Source of the DNA: Neurospora tetraspora
Lineage: Eukaryota > Ascomycota > Sordariomycetes > Sordariales > Sordariaceae
Reading direction: 5' to 3'
Length of the DNA stretch: 64,000 nucleotides
Assembly (NCBI RefSeq): GCF_033439725.1
Contig: NW_026944386.1
Location: 3,596,001 to 3,660,000, forward strand
Positions 23,606 through 36,673 of this stretch are shown piece after piece; position 1 is the stretch's first letter, and each line of letters begins with the position of its first letter. The position numbers and the translations under genes were made by a program. The notes beneath the pieces were generated by a model. The model made no database searches and was not told the origin of the DNA. It saw only the letters and a program-made list of their open reading frames with translations.

Positions 23606-26600
23606 CTGTGTGTTTGCGCTCGTGGTTAGTTGCGGATCGAAAAGAGGGGTAGACTCAGAGCTGCACCAACATCATAATGTGAATGCATGGTGGACTGCTG
23701 AAACCGAATGCAATACAAAGCGCGTTGACGTAATGGAACCAGAGAAAAAAAGGTTTGGGAGAGGAGTTCAACCCGGACGAGGCCGGATAGGGAGGGGAGG
23801 GGGGGATGGGGGGAAAGGGGGAGACTTCTTTTCTTCTTCTTCTCTCCCCGAGTCGCAAAGTGGTCGGCGACTCGTGTATGTGAACACACCAAGGTGGAAA
23901 TTGTGCAAGTGTGTAATGTAATGCCTGGGGACTGCATGTAGCACGAACCTTGTGAGGAGGGGACCCGGGCGTCTGCTGATCTGGAACGGGGAGGGATCGG
24001 GGGCGCGGGGAAGATGCAGAATGCAGAAGCGCAGATGGAGAAGAAGCTCGAAGAGGGAAGGCTTACACGACGGGGTCGAGGTCAGTTTCGAGGTACAATG
24101 GAAACTGAAGAAGGCAGCAGCACGGTGACGAGGATGATGGGAGTGCGGATGATGTTTTGTCGAAAACGGGAGGCGTCACACAGGAGAAACTTACATGTAC
24201 AGGCCGTCAAAGGGACGGCGGGCGGGATGGAAAAGAGGCGGGCGGCGTCTGACGGACTACCTAGCGACAGCAGATTGCGAGAGGAGACGGCGTTGACAGG
24301 GGTGAGATTTTCGAGATTCTTATTTGCGCGCGTCACCGGAGACCAGCGAGGAGGTGCGGAGTGAAGGTGGGGCCCAGCTTTTTAGTATAACGGCGTTCTA
24401 AGGGTTCAGAGCAGATGCTGGAAAAGGCAGCGAGATAAAAAAGAGGGCCGATCAATGGAGGCGACGAGAACCCTTCAGCGGCTCCTGGGCGACGATCCCA
24501 CCGGAACGCAGAGCGAGCGCAGAAAAGACCAACGGGCAACAACGGGCAACGGGGCAACGGCAACACAGGCTTGACGTTTTGGGTCAAATATGTCTCGGTG
24601 TTTTGAGGGACGTGGTCGATGTTGGTGTTGATGTTGAATTGGTGGTGCAGGTGGGAAAGATCAGAGGCAGATCAGGGGAGAATGTTGTTCAATGACGAGA
24701 TGATGGGAAGTGCTTGGTCTTTAGGGTTCAAGGTGACGTTAGGTTGAACATATAGAACTCGCACAGGAACCTGAACGAGCAGTCAAGAGCTGAGTGCTGA
24801 GGTGGACAAAGAGAAGAAGAAGGAGCGAAAAGGGTCCTCCTTCCCAGCAAGACCCTCCTCCCGTCATGTACCGTAAGCTCACGAAAGGTAGAGGTAGCCG
24901 GCTTCTAACTGCAAAATGTTTAGCTTACCCCTGGCATGGTCGCGTGGTGGGTTTGGTCCAGAGGTTCCAGGTTCCGTGTGGAATTCTGGCGCCGGCGGGG
25001 TGGAGCGCCTAGTACGGACCACGGAGCCACGGTACCTCAAAGGTAACCAAAAAGACAAAGATGGAATCGTAGAGGTACTTTCACGTATCAAGATCAGTAA
25101 TCTATATCCCGTGCCTTATAATGACGACCTATGCCAATGTGAAAGCTGTGTCAAGTGGCTTTGAGCTGCCCCGGTGCTGGCGCCGAGCTGAACCACCTGA
25201 ACAATCTGAACCAACTGCAAACCGATGATCAAAGACTGCGAGTTTGTCACTGGGCTCTGAGTTGGTGGTCATTGGCGCTGGAAAGGAAACCGATGAAAGA
25301 TCCAGAATGGAGGGACCCCGAAATGCAACTGATACGTCAGTTGGTACCTACAGGTAACCTTCCTGCAGTGGCAGAAGCGGGGGAAGTGGAAGGATGAAAG
25401 GAACAATGAAAAGAAGGTTGCTTCCACGTTGTTACCCCAACCTCAATGTTAGTGATTCCGAAGGAAGTGCATGGGTTCGCTAACTGACTCGAGCCGGTCG
25501 CTACCGTAAATACCTGTACGCAACTTGGATGAAGCTCCCGTCTTCTACAGGTAGGTACCTCAGCTACCTCCAAGCTCCAATATGCCACCAAAAATGTCTT
25601 GGGAGTCCAGGGGTCCCAAGTGGTAAGGTAATTGCGCATCTAACATGGCGGCGTTGGGCGCCGTCAAAAACAAGGCATAACATTTTCCATCTCCTTCTCT
25701 ACTGTACAAGTCAGGCCACATTTGCAGGAACCATTGAGAAAAGGAGGATAGCGGCTTGCCAGGGCTGCATCTCGAGTGCTACATGCAGACAATGCAGCTT
25801 TTTTCGCAATAGAGTCCGGACCCTTGATGCCCTTTTTGCTGACCACGAGTCCCGAGAATCCAATTCGTCCAGAACGCATCCCCCATTCCGTTTTCGGGCG
25901 GCATTTTAAAGTCCTTGGTGGCAGGCTGGTCGTGGGCTGGTGGACAGGCTGTGGGTTATCGCAACATGGGACAGCCTTGGGGGAGACGGAGTTCGTGATG
26001 GAGGCCGAAAGGATACTACGAGTCCACGACGGCGTCGATCATCGCCGTGACCAGTTCGATTCCACAATGCCATTCCGATCAAAAATGCCGCCTGCTCCCT
26101 TCTCCGAGTCACGACTTCACCTCGAGATCTTTGGAAACCTGTCAACAAACTTGCTCAACCTGCTGGATGGTTCTTTTTCTGATGTTGGGTACTGTCGTGT
26201 GCCACAGTTTTTTCTCGGTTGATATCGGCATCCTTCAGCTGTTCTTTGTCCACTTTGCCAAGTCAACAGGCGCCCATCACATCGCACAATGAGACATGCC
26301 CACAAGACAAGCTTTGACGGCCATTCGACAGCCTCGAATCATTTGCGCATCTTAACATTGGATCCCATAATAACGCCGATAAAGATAACGGTGGGACCGA
26401 AGCATTAATCTGAAAGATGTACTATGGTGATCATGGTTTATTTTTACAGTATGGGTGCGGTACCGTGACGTATTATTGCTCGAGCTCAGTCGTTGGTTTT
26501 CGCAAATGTGCCTGGTCGGCTTCGCGTGCATCCCGTCCCAGCCCCTGCTTTACCCAAACACATGTGCAGCCGATGTGAGCTAGGAGGTGGAAATGATCGT

Positions 26601-29600
26601 CGGCTTCCATGCTCTTTGTGCCGGCAGAGATCTCCAACAGTGGTTGTGATAGGCTGGCTACAATACCGTACATCAGGCAGCGTCCATGTGAGTTGAGTTT
26701 GATGATGGGCTGAATGGACATCATTTGACATAAAAGATCGCTGTATTCAGGATGAACGGAAGTCGGAACATTCGCTAGCAAAGTCGTGACTCGGGAGATG
26801 AGGGGGCACGGAGCACCGGGGCCGGGACCAGGACCGGGCCGGTACCAGGCAACCGCGTACAGTACCGACTACGGAATGGCCTCCGAGCCTGTCAGCGCAG
26901 AATTCCCATCCCCTTTTTAACAGACCCGACATCAGACTTCCAGCTAGATGCAAAATTCCCGTCAATGCAGCATCGCGAGTGTAGCAATGGATACCCTCAT
27001 GCGTACCTACCGTTCAGACCGTCTTCCCAAACATCAATTCATCTCCAAAGTACCATTTGCCGGTTGGGCCACCGGGCAGCTGGGCCTCCTCCTCGCTCAA
27101 CCAACGCAGGGTCCATACCTCCGTAAGTTTCAATGTTACAAAATTCCATACCGCACACCCATCCTTCTTCAACCAAGTTAACCCCCAACAAAGAATACGT
27201 TGGACAAGAATCTATGACCTCGAAACGTTCTTCACGATGCCTCGTCGAATCTTCCAGATATTTCACGATTCGAGTGGAAACAAGAAATACGGTTTCTATG
27301 CAGTCGAAGTGTTGAACCATGTTACAAGAACCGAGGAGATGCGGCGCGTAACAGCAGTACCTATGATACCATCTGATGGTACAAAACCAGCTCCGCGCGT
27401 TTTGATACGATAATTTCTCTCCTGTCCCTTGTCCTTTCCACGAGAAGCCAAGAAAGAACCAATTCACAAAGGGTCCTGCATCGAAGCATAGGTACCATGC
27501 ACCGCGCGATGCAGCAGCATGCCAGCGCAGTCGGAGGAGTCAGGACAGGTGATGGTGGAATTGGCTGACCCAACACCACCAACCATCACCAACCCACGCA
27601 AAAGCACCCCCTCACATCGCGAATAGGGGCCCCTCCTCAACCATCCAATTCACGGCACAAGTCCCACAGTCGTTACACATGACAATTCCAGCGCATGCTC
27701 CACGCTGGCGGGGATGACCTTGCGGACGAAACTGGACGGTATGGAGACGATGGATATACTATCGGAAGTGTTCGCCAGAGCCGCGGGTCTGTTGTCTGCG
27801 TTTCTTCCGTTCGTTCCATCCGCTGCGGAAGGCTTGGAACCCATCTTTGCGATAAGGCCTCCTCGCCGTGTTTTCCCCCTTCTCTTCCCTTCCACTCACG
27901 CTGCCACCCGTCGGACCCGACGCTATGACAGGCAGATTCTGGTACCGATCGTACGCCAGCCAAACTTTCCACTGGTAGATGAAAGCCAGAATCGATACTC
28001 AGTTCAATTGACGCCCCGGAGCACCTGCGCTGCGCCGGAAGAAAAGGGGAAAGTCAAAGCCAAAAAAAAAAATGGGATGAGGGTTCCAACATGGGATTCA
28101 ACCCCACCACCACAGGAGCTCCCCGCCGCTACCCCTCCGTGGGTCCCCACCGAAATCCATCGCGCGCGAAATCCGGCGATGATGAGCCAGTCAAACGCTG
28201 GGAAACAATTAGCGCTTTTCCTCATTCGTCCTTCCGTTGCCCAGGGTGAGGTGGGCTACCCGTGGCCATTGTACCCACTCCGGTGAACATTCGTCTGTTT
28301 CCTCCCCGACGTCATTCCGCCTCTTGACAGACCACTGGCGTCATTGGTGGCACCGCTTATGCATGGATCCTTGGCATGGTGGACTCGACCAAAACGGCAA
28401 TTGGGACTTCCGTTTTGGCATTTCATCCAATCACAGTCTGTCATCCAAGGAAGAACGACTTAACGTCCTAAACCATCACTTCCAAGTGGAAGTCACGATG
28501 ACCTCTACGCCTTCCAAGTTGTAGACAGTGCCTTCCAAGTTAGCAAGCCAGGGAAATTGGATTTAACAAAAAGGCAATTCAGCATTTGCTGCTACGTGGA
28601 ATCTCATTTTTCACTTTGCAACATGTCAATTCTCTTCCTCCTAAATTCGCTAAAAGACGGACGACTTGATTCGCATCATTTCCAACCACCAACAACGAAC
28701 CTACTGCGTATTACCTGACTCGAGCGCCGACCCGACACCATCCACCATGACAAACATCAACGGAGCTTTGATTGTTCTTTTGCGGTCTAGACCTCGCCGA
28801 CCGGGTTTCGGCACAGCACGATGACGGTTTATTTACACCATCCTTGGAAAGTCTGGCGAGGATCATCTTTCTCTGACGAGCTCATGCCCCTATTCGGACT
28901 CCCAAACAAGCCAACGATTACACGCCCTGACGCCCGAACCGACACCTTGTGTCCATCGTCCATCCTGCAAACCGCCCGTTGTGGGACCTTACTACGGCGC
29001 CCGTCGCTCCCATGGTTCCCATGGATCCGATGAAGGATCATCATCATGGCCGGCCTCATCAGTTACGGAGCACAGTACCTACGATGCGGACTCGGCTTTG
29101 CAGTGTGTCACCCACAGCGTCTTGTTACGAGTCACAGACATTCTTCTCATTCTCGGTTCCAAACATGACTGGCCGAGAAGAAGAATGACCCTTTGACATG
29201 GGCCTCATACGCTGAGCCAAGAAAAGCCTTTCACCCAGCACAGTATCCGATCCAGCAGTTACAGCTCTTGGCCAACCGCCCCTTCGGTTAATGAGACCCG
29301 CAAGAGAAAGCCTATATGTTCCAAAGTCTTCGCGTAGGGCTGCTAGAGTGTGCTTCAGGAAATGCTTAGCATGTTCTACTAGTGCCGCGCCAAGCAGAGA
29401 TACTATGCAGACATGTATGAGACGGAGGCGGAATGGCATTACAAATGGCACTATGCTGCAACTACTTGAGATATGGGTCGCATCTTTTTGTGGTTTTAGG
29501 GCGAGAAGGGTTTGTCTTGACTGGCATGAGGCAAGTGTTACTCTATTTATTGTTTGGTGCCCCTCTCCTTTCCCATTCTGATATATACTTAACTCCTTTT

Positions 29601-32600
29601 TTGTCCTCATCTACGGCTAACTGGGGTGTGCAGCACAAGCAGAGAGAGAGCTTCTCAGCCATTCTGTGCGAGCCGGAGCTGTCGCCGAGAAAAGAAAACG
29701 GTTCGGGGTCCCGTCGGGATGCTTGTATCGGATCGTATTTTCTTAAGCACTGGCTTTATTGCCGTAATAAATCAGAAGGCACTAACTATCGGAGGCGGCC
29801 ATCAGCTCCGACCCGCCCCGTTTGGCGGAGAATGCAGTAGCTGACATCCCCCCCTCTTTAGGCGCCGTTTAAAGCCTCGTCGGCTGTGGGCAAGGAATTT
29901 GAGACTGGCTGCAGCCTAGCCTGCCCAGCTAAAGCCACATTCGGGATTCGGTCTGTTGCGTTATAAGATGAGCATTACTCCATGATAGCCAAGTCCGCGA
30001 CAAGGGCCCAGTGGAGAGGGATACGAAAACCAAAGGCCATGGAGAGACATGTCGACAGCCAGCCTGTCCAGCGGCTAGTCGCCGATAAAAATCTCGAGAA
30101 CACGAACTGCCTACATTGCAGACACACAAACTCAAAAAACCTTTGCGTTCGAGAAGAGGGGAAGGGTGAAGCGGTCCAAAATCCCGCGACCAACCTGCAT
30201 GCACAGCAACACACACACATGCATAGTAACACCTTGTTCCGAGAAAAAAACCTGTTTTTGCCCTCCTCATTCGGATCCAGCTGGGCAGCAATCACACTCA
30301 CGCTCTCTCCACATTTGCCGGGGGGAGGGGAGCACAAAAACGGGAGAGGAGGAGCACATGGACCGGACGGAGGAGGAGCCAAGGAGAGCAAGCTCGACAG
30401 GGTAGGTAAATGGCAGCACGGCACACCGTTCCTAGTTGAGAAAATTGAGACAAGGCACGCGGAGACGGGAAGGCATAACGGTAGGTTCAGCAGACTGCGA
30501 TCGAGATAACGGAGGTAGGTCGGTAGAGCGATGCTAAATAAAGCTACCCAGGAGCATATAAAGTGAGAGCGAGGCCTTACGGGGCTGAGAAGCCTCATGG
30601 AATGGGGACAGGGGATCTGAAACGGCAAACAGATGAACTGTTGTTTGAGACCACAAAACCCAAAATACTGAGGACAACGTTCAAGGGGAAAGACCGCGGG
30701 GGACTTATCACGAAGATAAAAGTGAGAAAATGGCTGCTTGTCAAACAAGCAAAACACAATGCTTGAGCTCTTCCAAGAAAAGAATTGACACCAAACCATG
30801 AGTTCACGAAGAATCAACTGTTGCCCAGCGAGGAAATGACAGCAAAAGAGCAGAACATACATACGATTGAACAAGTGAGCAATTGGGAGCATAGGGAGCA
30901 ATTTCTAGGAAGAGAAAACATGCTATGCTATGGCCCTTGGCCTGAGGAAGTGTGTTCATGGCCGCTTCTCTTCGCCCACCACGGCCGGCCCCGTCCAGAG
31001 CAAGGCGCTCATCCCCGTGTCAGCCTCTCATATAAATCCAGTGGGACCGACTTCAGGAGCTAGGTATTGAACAGAAGCAAGGTAAATAACTCCCCGGCCT
31101 GGCTCATTTATCCACAAACCCAGCCCACACATCAAGGGAGGCAGGACCACTCGGAAAGTTGCCTAAGCCCTTACCCAGGGAAATTTAGACAGACTATGTA
31201 GCATAAATGATCAGCCAGTCCACGCAGAAATGAGAAAAGTGAAAATCCTGTCCGCGGTTCGAGAACGGTGTGCAAAATGTAAATGTCAAAGCCATGAAGC
31301 CGCACCGGCGATCATGACATAACACCCAGACCCCTACACCAAACTGCGCAGTAGATCAGTATCGGCGTTCCTGGTGTAGATCGGAGAATGATCATGGGTG
31401 GGTCAAGCCCAGTCAGTACGTAGGCACGGCGGTAGGTGAACATCGATGATGATAGGGGCAGATCTCAAAGATTGGGGACGTTCCTGAAGGATACTAGACG
31501 GACGACAGGAAAGAATATATCATGGCTTTGTTATGAACAGCATGAGAGACATGCTACGTTATTACCTATGAGACGCTACCCAGAACCAAAACCGAAACCA
31601 AAACCAGAACCAAGCCGCAGCCAGAACGGCATCCATAGTGTCAATGTTCTGTCAATCATGACATAGATAGATATACACCTAGATATACCAAATAATGTAG
31701 TACACTTATACACTGGCTGGCGGTTCTACACTACTACTAGTACACAAATTGCCATGTTCGCCGTTCGTACTTTTTAGCATTCTCTCTCTACCTACCTCCT
31801 CTGCCTTGCTCAACTGGAACTCACTACTAGACTGTATCAACAGATATTAACATGAACCTGGACATGAAATGAAATAAACATCGATAGACACACGCAACCG
31901 TGTAATAACCAACCTAACCTACCGCAAATAGTACTGAGCTAGGTTTGTGTATGAAAGGTACTTAGGTGGATGGAGGACTGAACTGAATGGTTTGGGATAT
32001 TGAAGACATATAGATGACGGAAAGATTCAAAATGGATGACGGGCCTTGAGCTCGGAAGAGGAAGAGGACAGGGAAGTTACTTAGCAGACCACTTCCTCTT
32101 CTTGCGCTTTAGATGCTCCTGGGCGGACAGCGAACGCCCGGGCTGCAGGCCCCGAATGGAAGGAACACAGGAAGACACTGCAGTCCGAGTCTGAAATACC
32201 AGGGAAGGAGGGAGGGAGGGAGGGAGGGAGGAAGGAAGGAAGGAAGGAAGGAAGGAAGAGATGGGAAGGTACCTCTTCCCTAGGTAAGATACCCTGACTC
32301 ACTGGCTGGCTTGAATGTGTTTGGTTTTCAAGAGGTTGATTACGGGTGGGTAGCTGATGAGTCTATATAATAGAGGCAGAGGGAACTTGAACATGAGATG
32401 CTTGGTAGCCCGGACACTAGGGACCAGACCGAGACAGACCCTTGACAAGGGAAGGGTAGAAACTTGGTGACAGCTGCGTGGTATCTAGACACCTCTAGGA
32501 CCTTGGGTTCATATCGTCCGTGTATATGAGCGTCAACAAGGAAGAGTATATATGATCCGCTTGGGTCATCATGGGCTATGATAAAGGCGGGAGACATGGA

Positions 32601-32983
32601 AAGGATGCTGGTAACTTGAGGGGCAAATACCAAAAGGGCCACTTGACCTTCAAGTTAAGAGTTTATATAAACGATGCTTGATGGAATCCCGGTTGATAGG
32701 TAGACCCCCCTTCAAGAAGTATGTGGTCAATATGGTTATCAACGATAACCAACACCGGTCAAGAACATGTGGTGTATAGAAGCTTCGTATTTCGAAAGGA
32801 CAACCGTACCCAATCAAGTCATGAGATGACAAGTAAACAAAACCCCCTATATGTATGAAGGACAGAATAAACCCAAAACCCGCCAACCCGAACTCCATTC
32901 CCGCTTTATATTACCATCGTCTGTATCTTTTCTTCTTCATTATCCTCTTCTTCTTTTGATATGCAGCCGCATGTCGTATCCGC
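23606..32983. other. Long gene-poor region
   Basis: About 9.4 kb. The first kilobase is the probable leader of hpt-1. Beyond about 24.4 kb no frame has a recognisable domain or a believable exon-intron series. The longest, 29975-30901 on the minus strand, is Cys/Ser/Phe/Leu-rich and overlaps other frames. The sequence is of ordinary base composition and not RIP-like, with scattered GGTACC/TACCTA-type stretches. Long non-coding transcripts or distal regulatory DNA are possible, but nothing in the sequence proves them. Confidence 0.4.
32201..32259. repeat. GGGA/GGAA purine microsatellite
   Basis: Tandem GGGA units pass into tandem GGAA units, about 59 bp, all purine on the plus strand. Lies in non-coding DNA. 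Confidence 0.93.
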
Positions 32984-34420
32984 TCAGAAAATAACCTTGG
33001 AAGCAACAGTCAACAACCAAGCAGCATCATGCCACGTCCCACCCTCCTCCTTAGGCGGGGGCACCCGCTCATCCACCAGCTTCGACAGCTGTGCGTCCTC
33101 AAACCGTCTCTGCTCCCTCCTCTGATTATCATGCGGCCGCCTCCTCCTGTCCTCGCTTGACGAGTCCGTCTCGGTCGTCGACCCATCGTCATCCTCCGTC
33201 AACTGTCCCTCCGAGTGCTGTCTGCTACCATACGCCAGTTGATCGTCGTCATCGTCATCGCGGTCAGAGTCCGAGGAATCCTCCTCGTCGTCCTCCTCGA
33301 CGGCAAACAGCTGGACGCCTAGCACGCGCCCGAACCAGGAGCCGATGTTGCGGTCCTTGACTAGGCGGCGGACGGCGATCTCGTCTTGGACGATGGAGGC
33401 CGCGGCGTCGTTGTCGAGCAGCAGTTGTTGCTGGTTATAGTGGGCCAGCTCGAGCTTCTCGTCGAGGTTGACAAAGTCCGGACCGGGCCCGTTGTTGTCC
33501 TCGTCGTCCTCTTCCGTGATGCCCACCTCGTGGTGTTGGTGGTTGTACATGCCGTGGTGGTGGAAGTAGCCGGCGCTGTGCTCGAGGGCGGCGTGGCGCT
33601 CGTTGGGGGTGCGGGCGAGCTGGGTTCGGCTGCCGGTGCGGCTGTGGGAGCGGCTGCCCAGACGGCTGTGGATGGGCGAGGTGGTGTAGTACTCGTCGTC
33701 GATGATGTTGGTGCTGTGGCCGGTGGTCATCACCAGGCTGCCTCGTCGCGAGGCGTTGCGGCTGGCGGCCCGGCTGGCGTTGCGGGAGACGTTGCGACTA
33801 CCGATGCCGGCGATTTGGTTGGCGGCGGTGTTTTGGAGGAGCAGTTCGCGCTCGCGGGCGAGCTCTCGCTCAAAGGCCTCCTCTTCGGCGTTGTGCAGGC
33901 CGGTCAGGGAGGTCGAGCTGGCGCGGGATACGAGCCATGATTGGCCCTTGGACTCGCGGGTCTCGGTGGAGATGAGGGCGCCGGCGCGGAGGAGCCAGTC
34001 GGATAAGTTGCGTTCGTTGTCGGCGGCGACGGCGGCGGCACTACGGCGCTTGTGTGTGGGGGAAGCGGCCCCGCTCTTGCTGCCGAGGTGGGTGGTCGAC
34101 TTGGACTTGGGTAGCCCGGCGGCCGGAGCAGACTTGCCGCGTGAGTGATTCATACCGGTGCCGGTCATGGTAGCGACGCGGGCAGGGTGGGGACCTGGCG
34201 AATGGGAGATCAGACGAGGGGTAGATGGAGCGGATTTGCCCTGGAGGTAGGAAGTGCTGTGGGATACGTGCTCGAACTGCTGTTGGTACTGCTCGAGGAA
34301 GTCATCGTTGTCGATGGGAAGCTTGGAGGTCAATGGAGCAAGGGAGAGGTGGTTGAGGTTTGTTGAGGAGCGGTTCTTGCGCCGGGCGGCGTGCGAGTGC
34401 TGGTTGTAGGCCGCGTCCAT
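32984..34420 (-). CDS. Ser-rich acidic fungal protein (DUF3984-like, tentative)
   Basis: Single exon, 478 residues, with ATG at 34420. The N-terminus has ARRKNRSSTNLNHLSLAPLTSKLP and YLQGKSAPSTPRLISHSP. These short motifs recur in a filamentous-fungal family I recall as DUF3984; this is from memory. The middle carries RNASRAASRNASRRGS-type repeats (potential phosphorylation sites), then HHHGMYNHQHH and an acidic stretch. A more ordered segment follows: IVQDEIAVRRLVKDRNIGSWFGRVLGVQLFAVEEDDEED. The C-terminal part is Asp/Glu/Arg-rich and ends in a hydrophobic segment, WHDAAWLLTVASKVIF. The cellular role is not known. The frame is uninterrupted and codon use is like that of the neighbours. Confidence 0.82.
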   Translation of the reverse strand: MDAAYNQHSHAARRKNRSSTNLNHLSLAPLTSKLPIDNDDFLEQYQQQFEHVSHSTSYLQGKSAPSTPRLISHSPGPHPARVATMTGTGMNHSRGKSAPAAGLPKSKSTTHLGSKSGAASPTHKRRSAAAVAADNERNLSDWLLRAGALISTETRESKGQSWLVSRASSTSLTGLHNAEEEAFERELARERELLLQNTAANQIAGIGSRNVSRNASRAASRNASRRGSLVMTTGHSTNIIDDEYYTTSPIHSRLGSRSHSRTGSRTQLARTPNERHAALEHSAGYFHHHGMYNHQHHEVGITEEDDEDNNGPGPDFVNLDEKLELAHYNQQQLLLDNDAAASIVQDEIAVRRLVKDRNIGSWFGRVLGVQLFAVEEDDEEDSSDSDRDDDDDDQLAYGSRQHSEGQLTEDDDGSTTETDSSSEDRRRRPHDNQRREQRRFEDAQLSKLVDERVPPPKEEGGTWHDAAWLLTVASKVIF

Positions 34421-36673
34421 GATGACGGTAAATTGATGGATGGATTGTGCAAGTTAAAAGTTAAAAGTGACAGTCCGGGGTAAGAATCCGGGGAAGCTGT
34501 GATTCAGATAGCAAGCGGTGTAACCTGACGTTATGGAGCGGCGCGGGGACCAGGAACAGGAACGACACTCTCAGTTGTATCAAGCAGGGCCAATCCCAGA
34601 TATCCTAGATGTATGAAGTACGTAAGATGAAGCAAAGAAGAGGCCCGTCCGTGATGTGTCGGCCGATGGTTGGGTATAAATATCAGATTGGAAATGTTTG
34701 AGAGTTTGGACGATGCCAGTGTGAGGCCAGTGCAGATCTGGATACTAGCAACTAGCATGCAATACCGAGATGTAAAGCCGAGTTCGTCCGGTCGGTTTCG
34801 CCTCGTTTCTCGCGTCTCGCTTGTTGGCTACTGCTACTAGTCAAAGTAGTGTAGAGTCTAAAAGGCTTGGGTGATGGATGGAAAGGTCAAAAGATGAATG
34901 GAATTGCCCTGTTTATTTATTTGTTTTTATTTGTTACCAACGATACAGTATTCCCGTCTTGGTTTGGTTCGATGGTCGTTCGTTCGTATGCCGAGCGCAG
35001 ACCGCGATGCTCTGCGATTGGTCAGATTCAAGCTGTAGTGGCGCCACCGTCAAAGCTTCTGGACCTTGACTTGATTGAAGTACCGAGTACATAACAGCCA
35101 CACATTGCACTGCAGTCTGTCGCGGTACCTCGATACCTACGGCAGACGTTTTCCTGCTTCCTCTTGAGATTGAAGCTGCATATCTCCCTTGCTGTTCCTG
35201 CTGTTGTGATACCCAAAAACACTGCTGTCAGTGACTGCCAGTGACTGTTCCTGGCTACCGGTGTATATCAACTTACATATCAAGGCATTCAACGGCGGCT
35301 ACCTGTAGCACTGCAGAGGCTCGCTTCCGATATCAGACGTTTTTCGGCCAGTTCCTGTTGCTCCAAACTGGATTTACTGTCGTCTCTGCGTCTCCAATAC
35401 CACCGCAGTCAAAACACCATCTTTCGATCGAGTGACCGTTTCCATTTTACGAACCCTTGGTTGCGTCGGAAGTTAATTCGACCAGTCCAGCCCAACTACC
35501 GCTTTTTTCCATTCCCGTCGGATTTATCCTCACGTTGTACAGCCAATCACATCTGGTGAAGGACTTGCATGCTGACGACTCAACGGGGCATGCAGCCCAG
35601 CAAACCACATAATTGGCCAAAATAGTGTGGGGATAAATCCGAGTTGAATGAAAAAAAGCGGTAGACCAACCCCGGATCTGCCTACTCAAGCCCACTGCCC
35701 AGAGAAGACCAGATCCGCAACAGGCGCGTTCTCGACTGCGATTCGTCCAATCATTGGAAGGGGCGAAAAAAGTGTGAAATTCCGAAAACGATTCGAGTCG
35801 AACAGGAAACTGCAACTCGAACCGAAAGAAACTGTCGCTCCCTGCAACTGCAACTGAAAAGCGGAAAGAACAGAAAAAAAGAGGGGTAATTGGGCACTTC
35901 CACATCGAAGCTGCTGCTGCAAAGAAACATCGACAACCTGAACCCCTCTTTCCACTCACTGCTTGAAAGTGACAGGGCTGCATTTGACTGGTCTATCAAA
36001 TTGGTCACTGGACTTGTGAGACTTTGAAAGCTCACCACTCAGAGTCAACCTCTTGAGACATCTATAGGGCTTTTCTAACTGGTAGGTAACTGAGTTTCTT
36101 TGATTCCCCTCTACCTCTTTGCTTATCGATTCGCTACACCACAAACACAGTTCTATCAAGGTTGGTGATACCAAACATCAAGCTTCACCTTGCAGAAGAC
36201 ACTACTACACTTCACCACACCCTATGCACATTCACTGCACATACACACTTGCTCATCCTGCCCTTACATACCTCTACTTCATGCCCACATAATGCAAAAG
36301 CTTCGGATAGCTTTCGTTCACATGTAACTGCCACCCAACCATTCTCTTATCTTTTTTTCCAATTTTCACTTTGAGATGGTGTCGTCGTTGGCAGTCTTTG
36401 AACCGCCGAAAATTTCCGAACAATACGACCATATGACCCTCTTACACGATCTCTAGGGGTTCAGATCTCCAAAATCTCTGACTTCACCCTTTCCCTTTTA
36501 GTCGAACCACATCCGTTCATGCATCAACACCAAGGCTGGCCGTGAATCTGACACTAGTTCCGATACAACCTCTAGGTACCCCATCAGGCCCATACTTCCT
36601 ACCCTCGGCCCAGCTGTATTGAAGCAGCATTGTTTAGGTAGAGAATAGGCATTGACACATATCGGCTGCTGCA
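34421..36673. other. Divergent intergenic region upstream of ELP1
   Basis: About 2.25 kb of promoter/leader DNA between the minus-strand Ser-rich gene and ELP1. It contains the fold-back element at 35496-35664. The frame on the minus strand at 35447-35983 runs through that element and is rejected as a gene. Confidence 0.5.
35496..35664. mobile_element. Fold-back (MITE-like) element
   Basis: CTACCGCTTTTTTCCATTC... at 35496 onward pairs with ...GAATGAAAAAAAGCGGTAG ending at 35664. The arms also share GGATTTATCC(T/C)CAC, and further in CCAAT...GG...GCATGC on both sides, so imperfect complementarity covers most of the 169 bp. The centre lies near 35578-35585. No clear target duplication could be fixed (CCAA occurs near both edges but not at equal distance). 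No coding capacity. Confidence 0.5.

Noticed and set aside
27714-28286. 190-codon plus-strand frame
   Set aside because: Internal ATG within spacer, Pro/Arg-rich, no recognisable domain, overlapped by frames on both strands.
29975-30901. 308-codon minus-strand open frame
   Set aside because: Cys/Ser/Phe/Leu-rich composition, no domain, overlaps open frames on the other strand, and no supporting splice or promoter signals.
33386-33940. 184-codon frame antisense to the Ser-rich gene
   Set aside because: Val/Gly/Ala/Leu-rich shadow of the GC-rich coding strand.
35447-35983. 178-codon minus-strand frame
   Set aside because: Runs through the fold-back element and has composition typical of chance frames.
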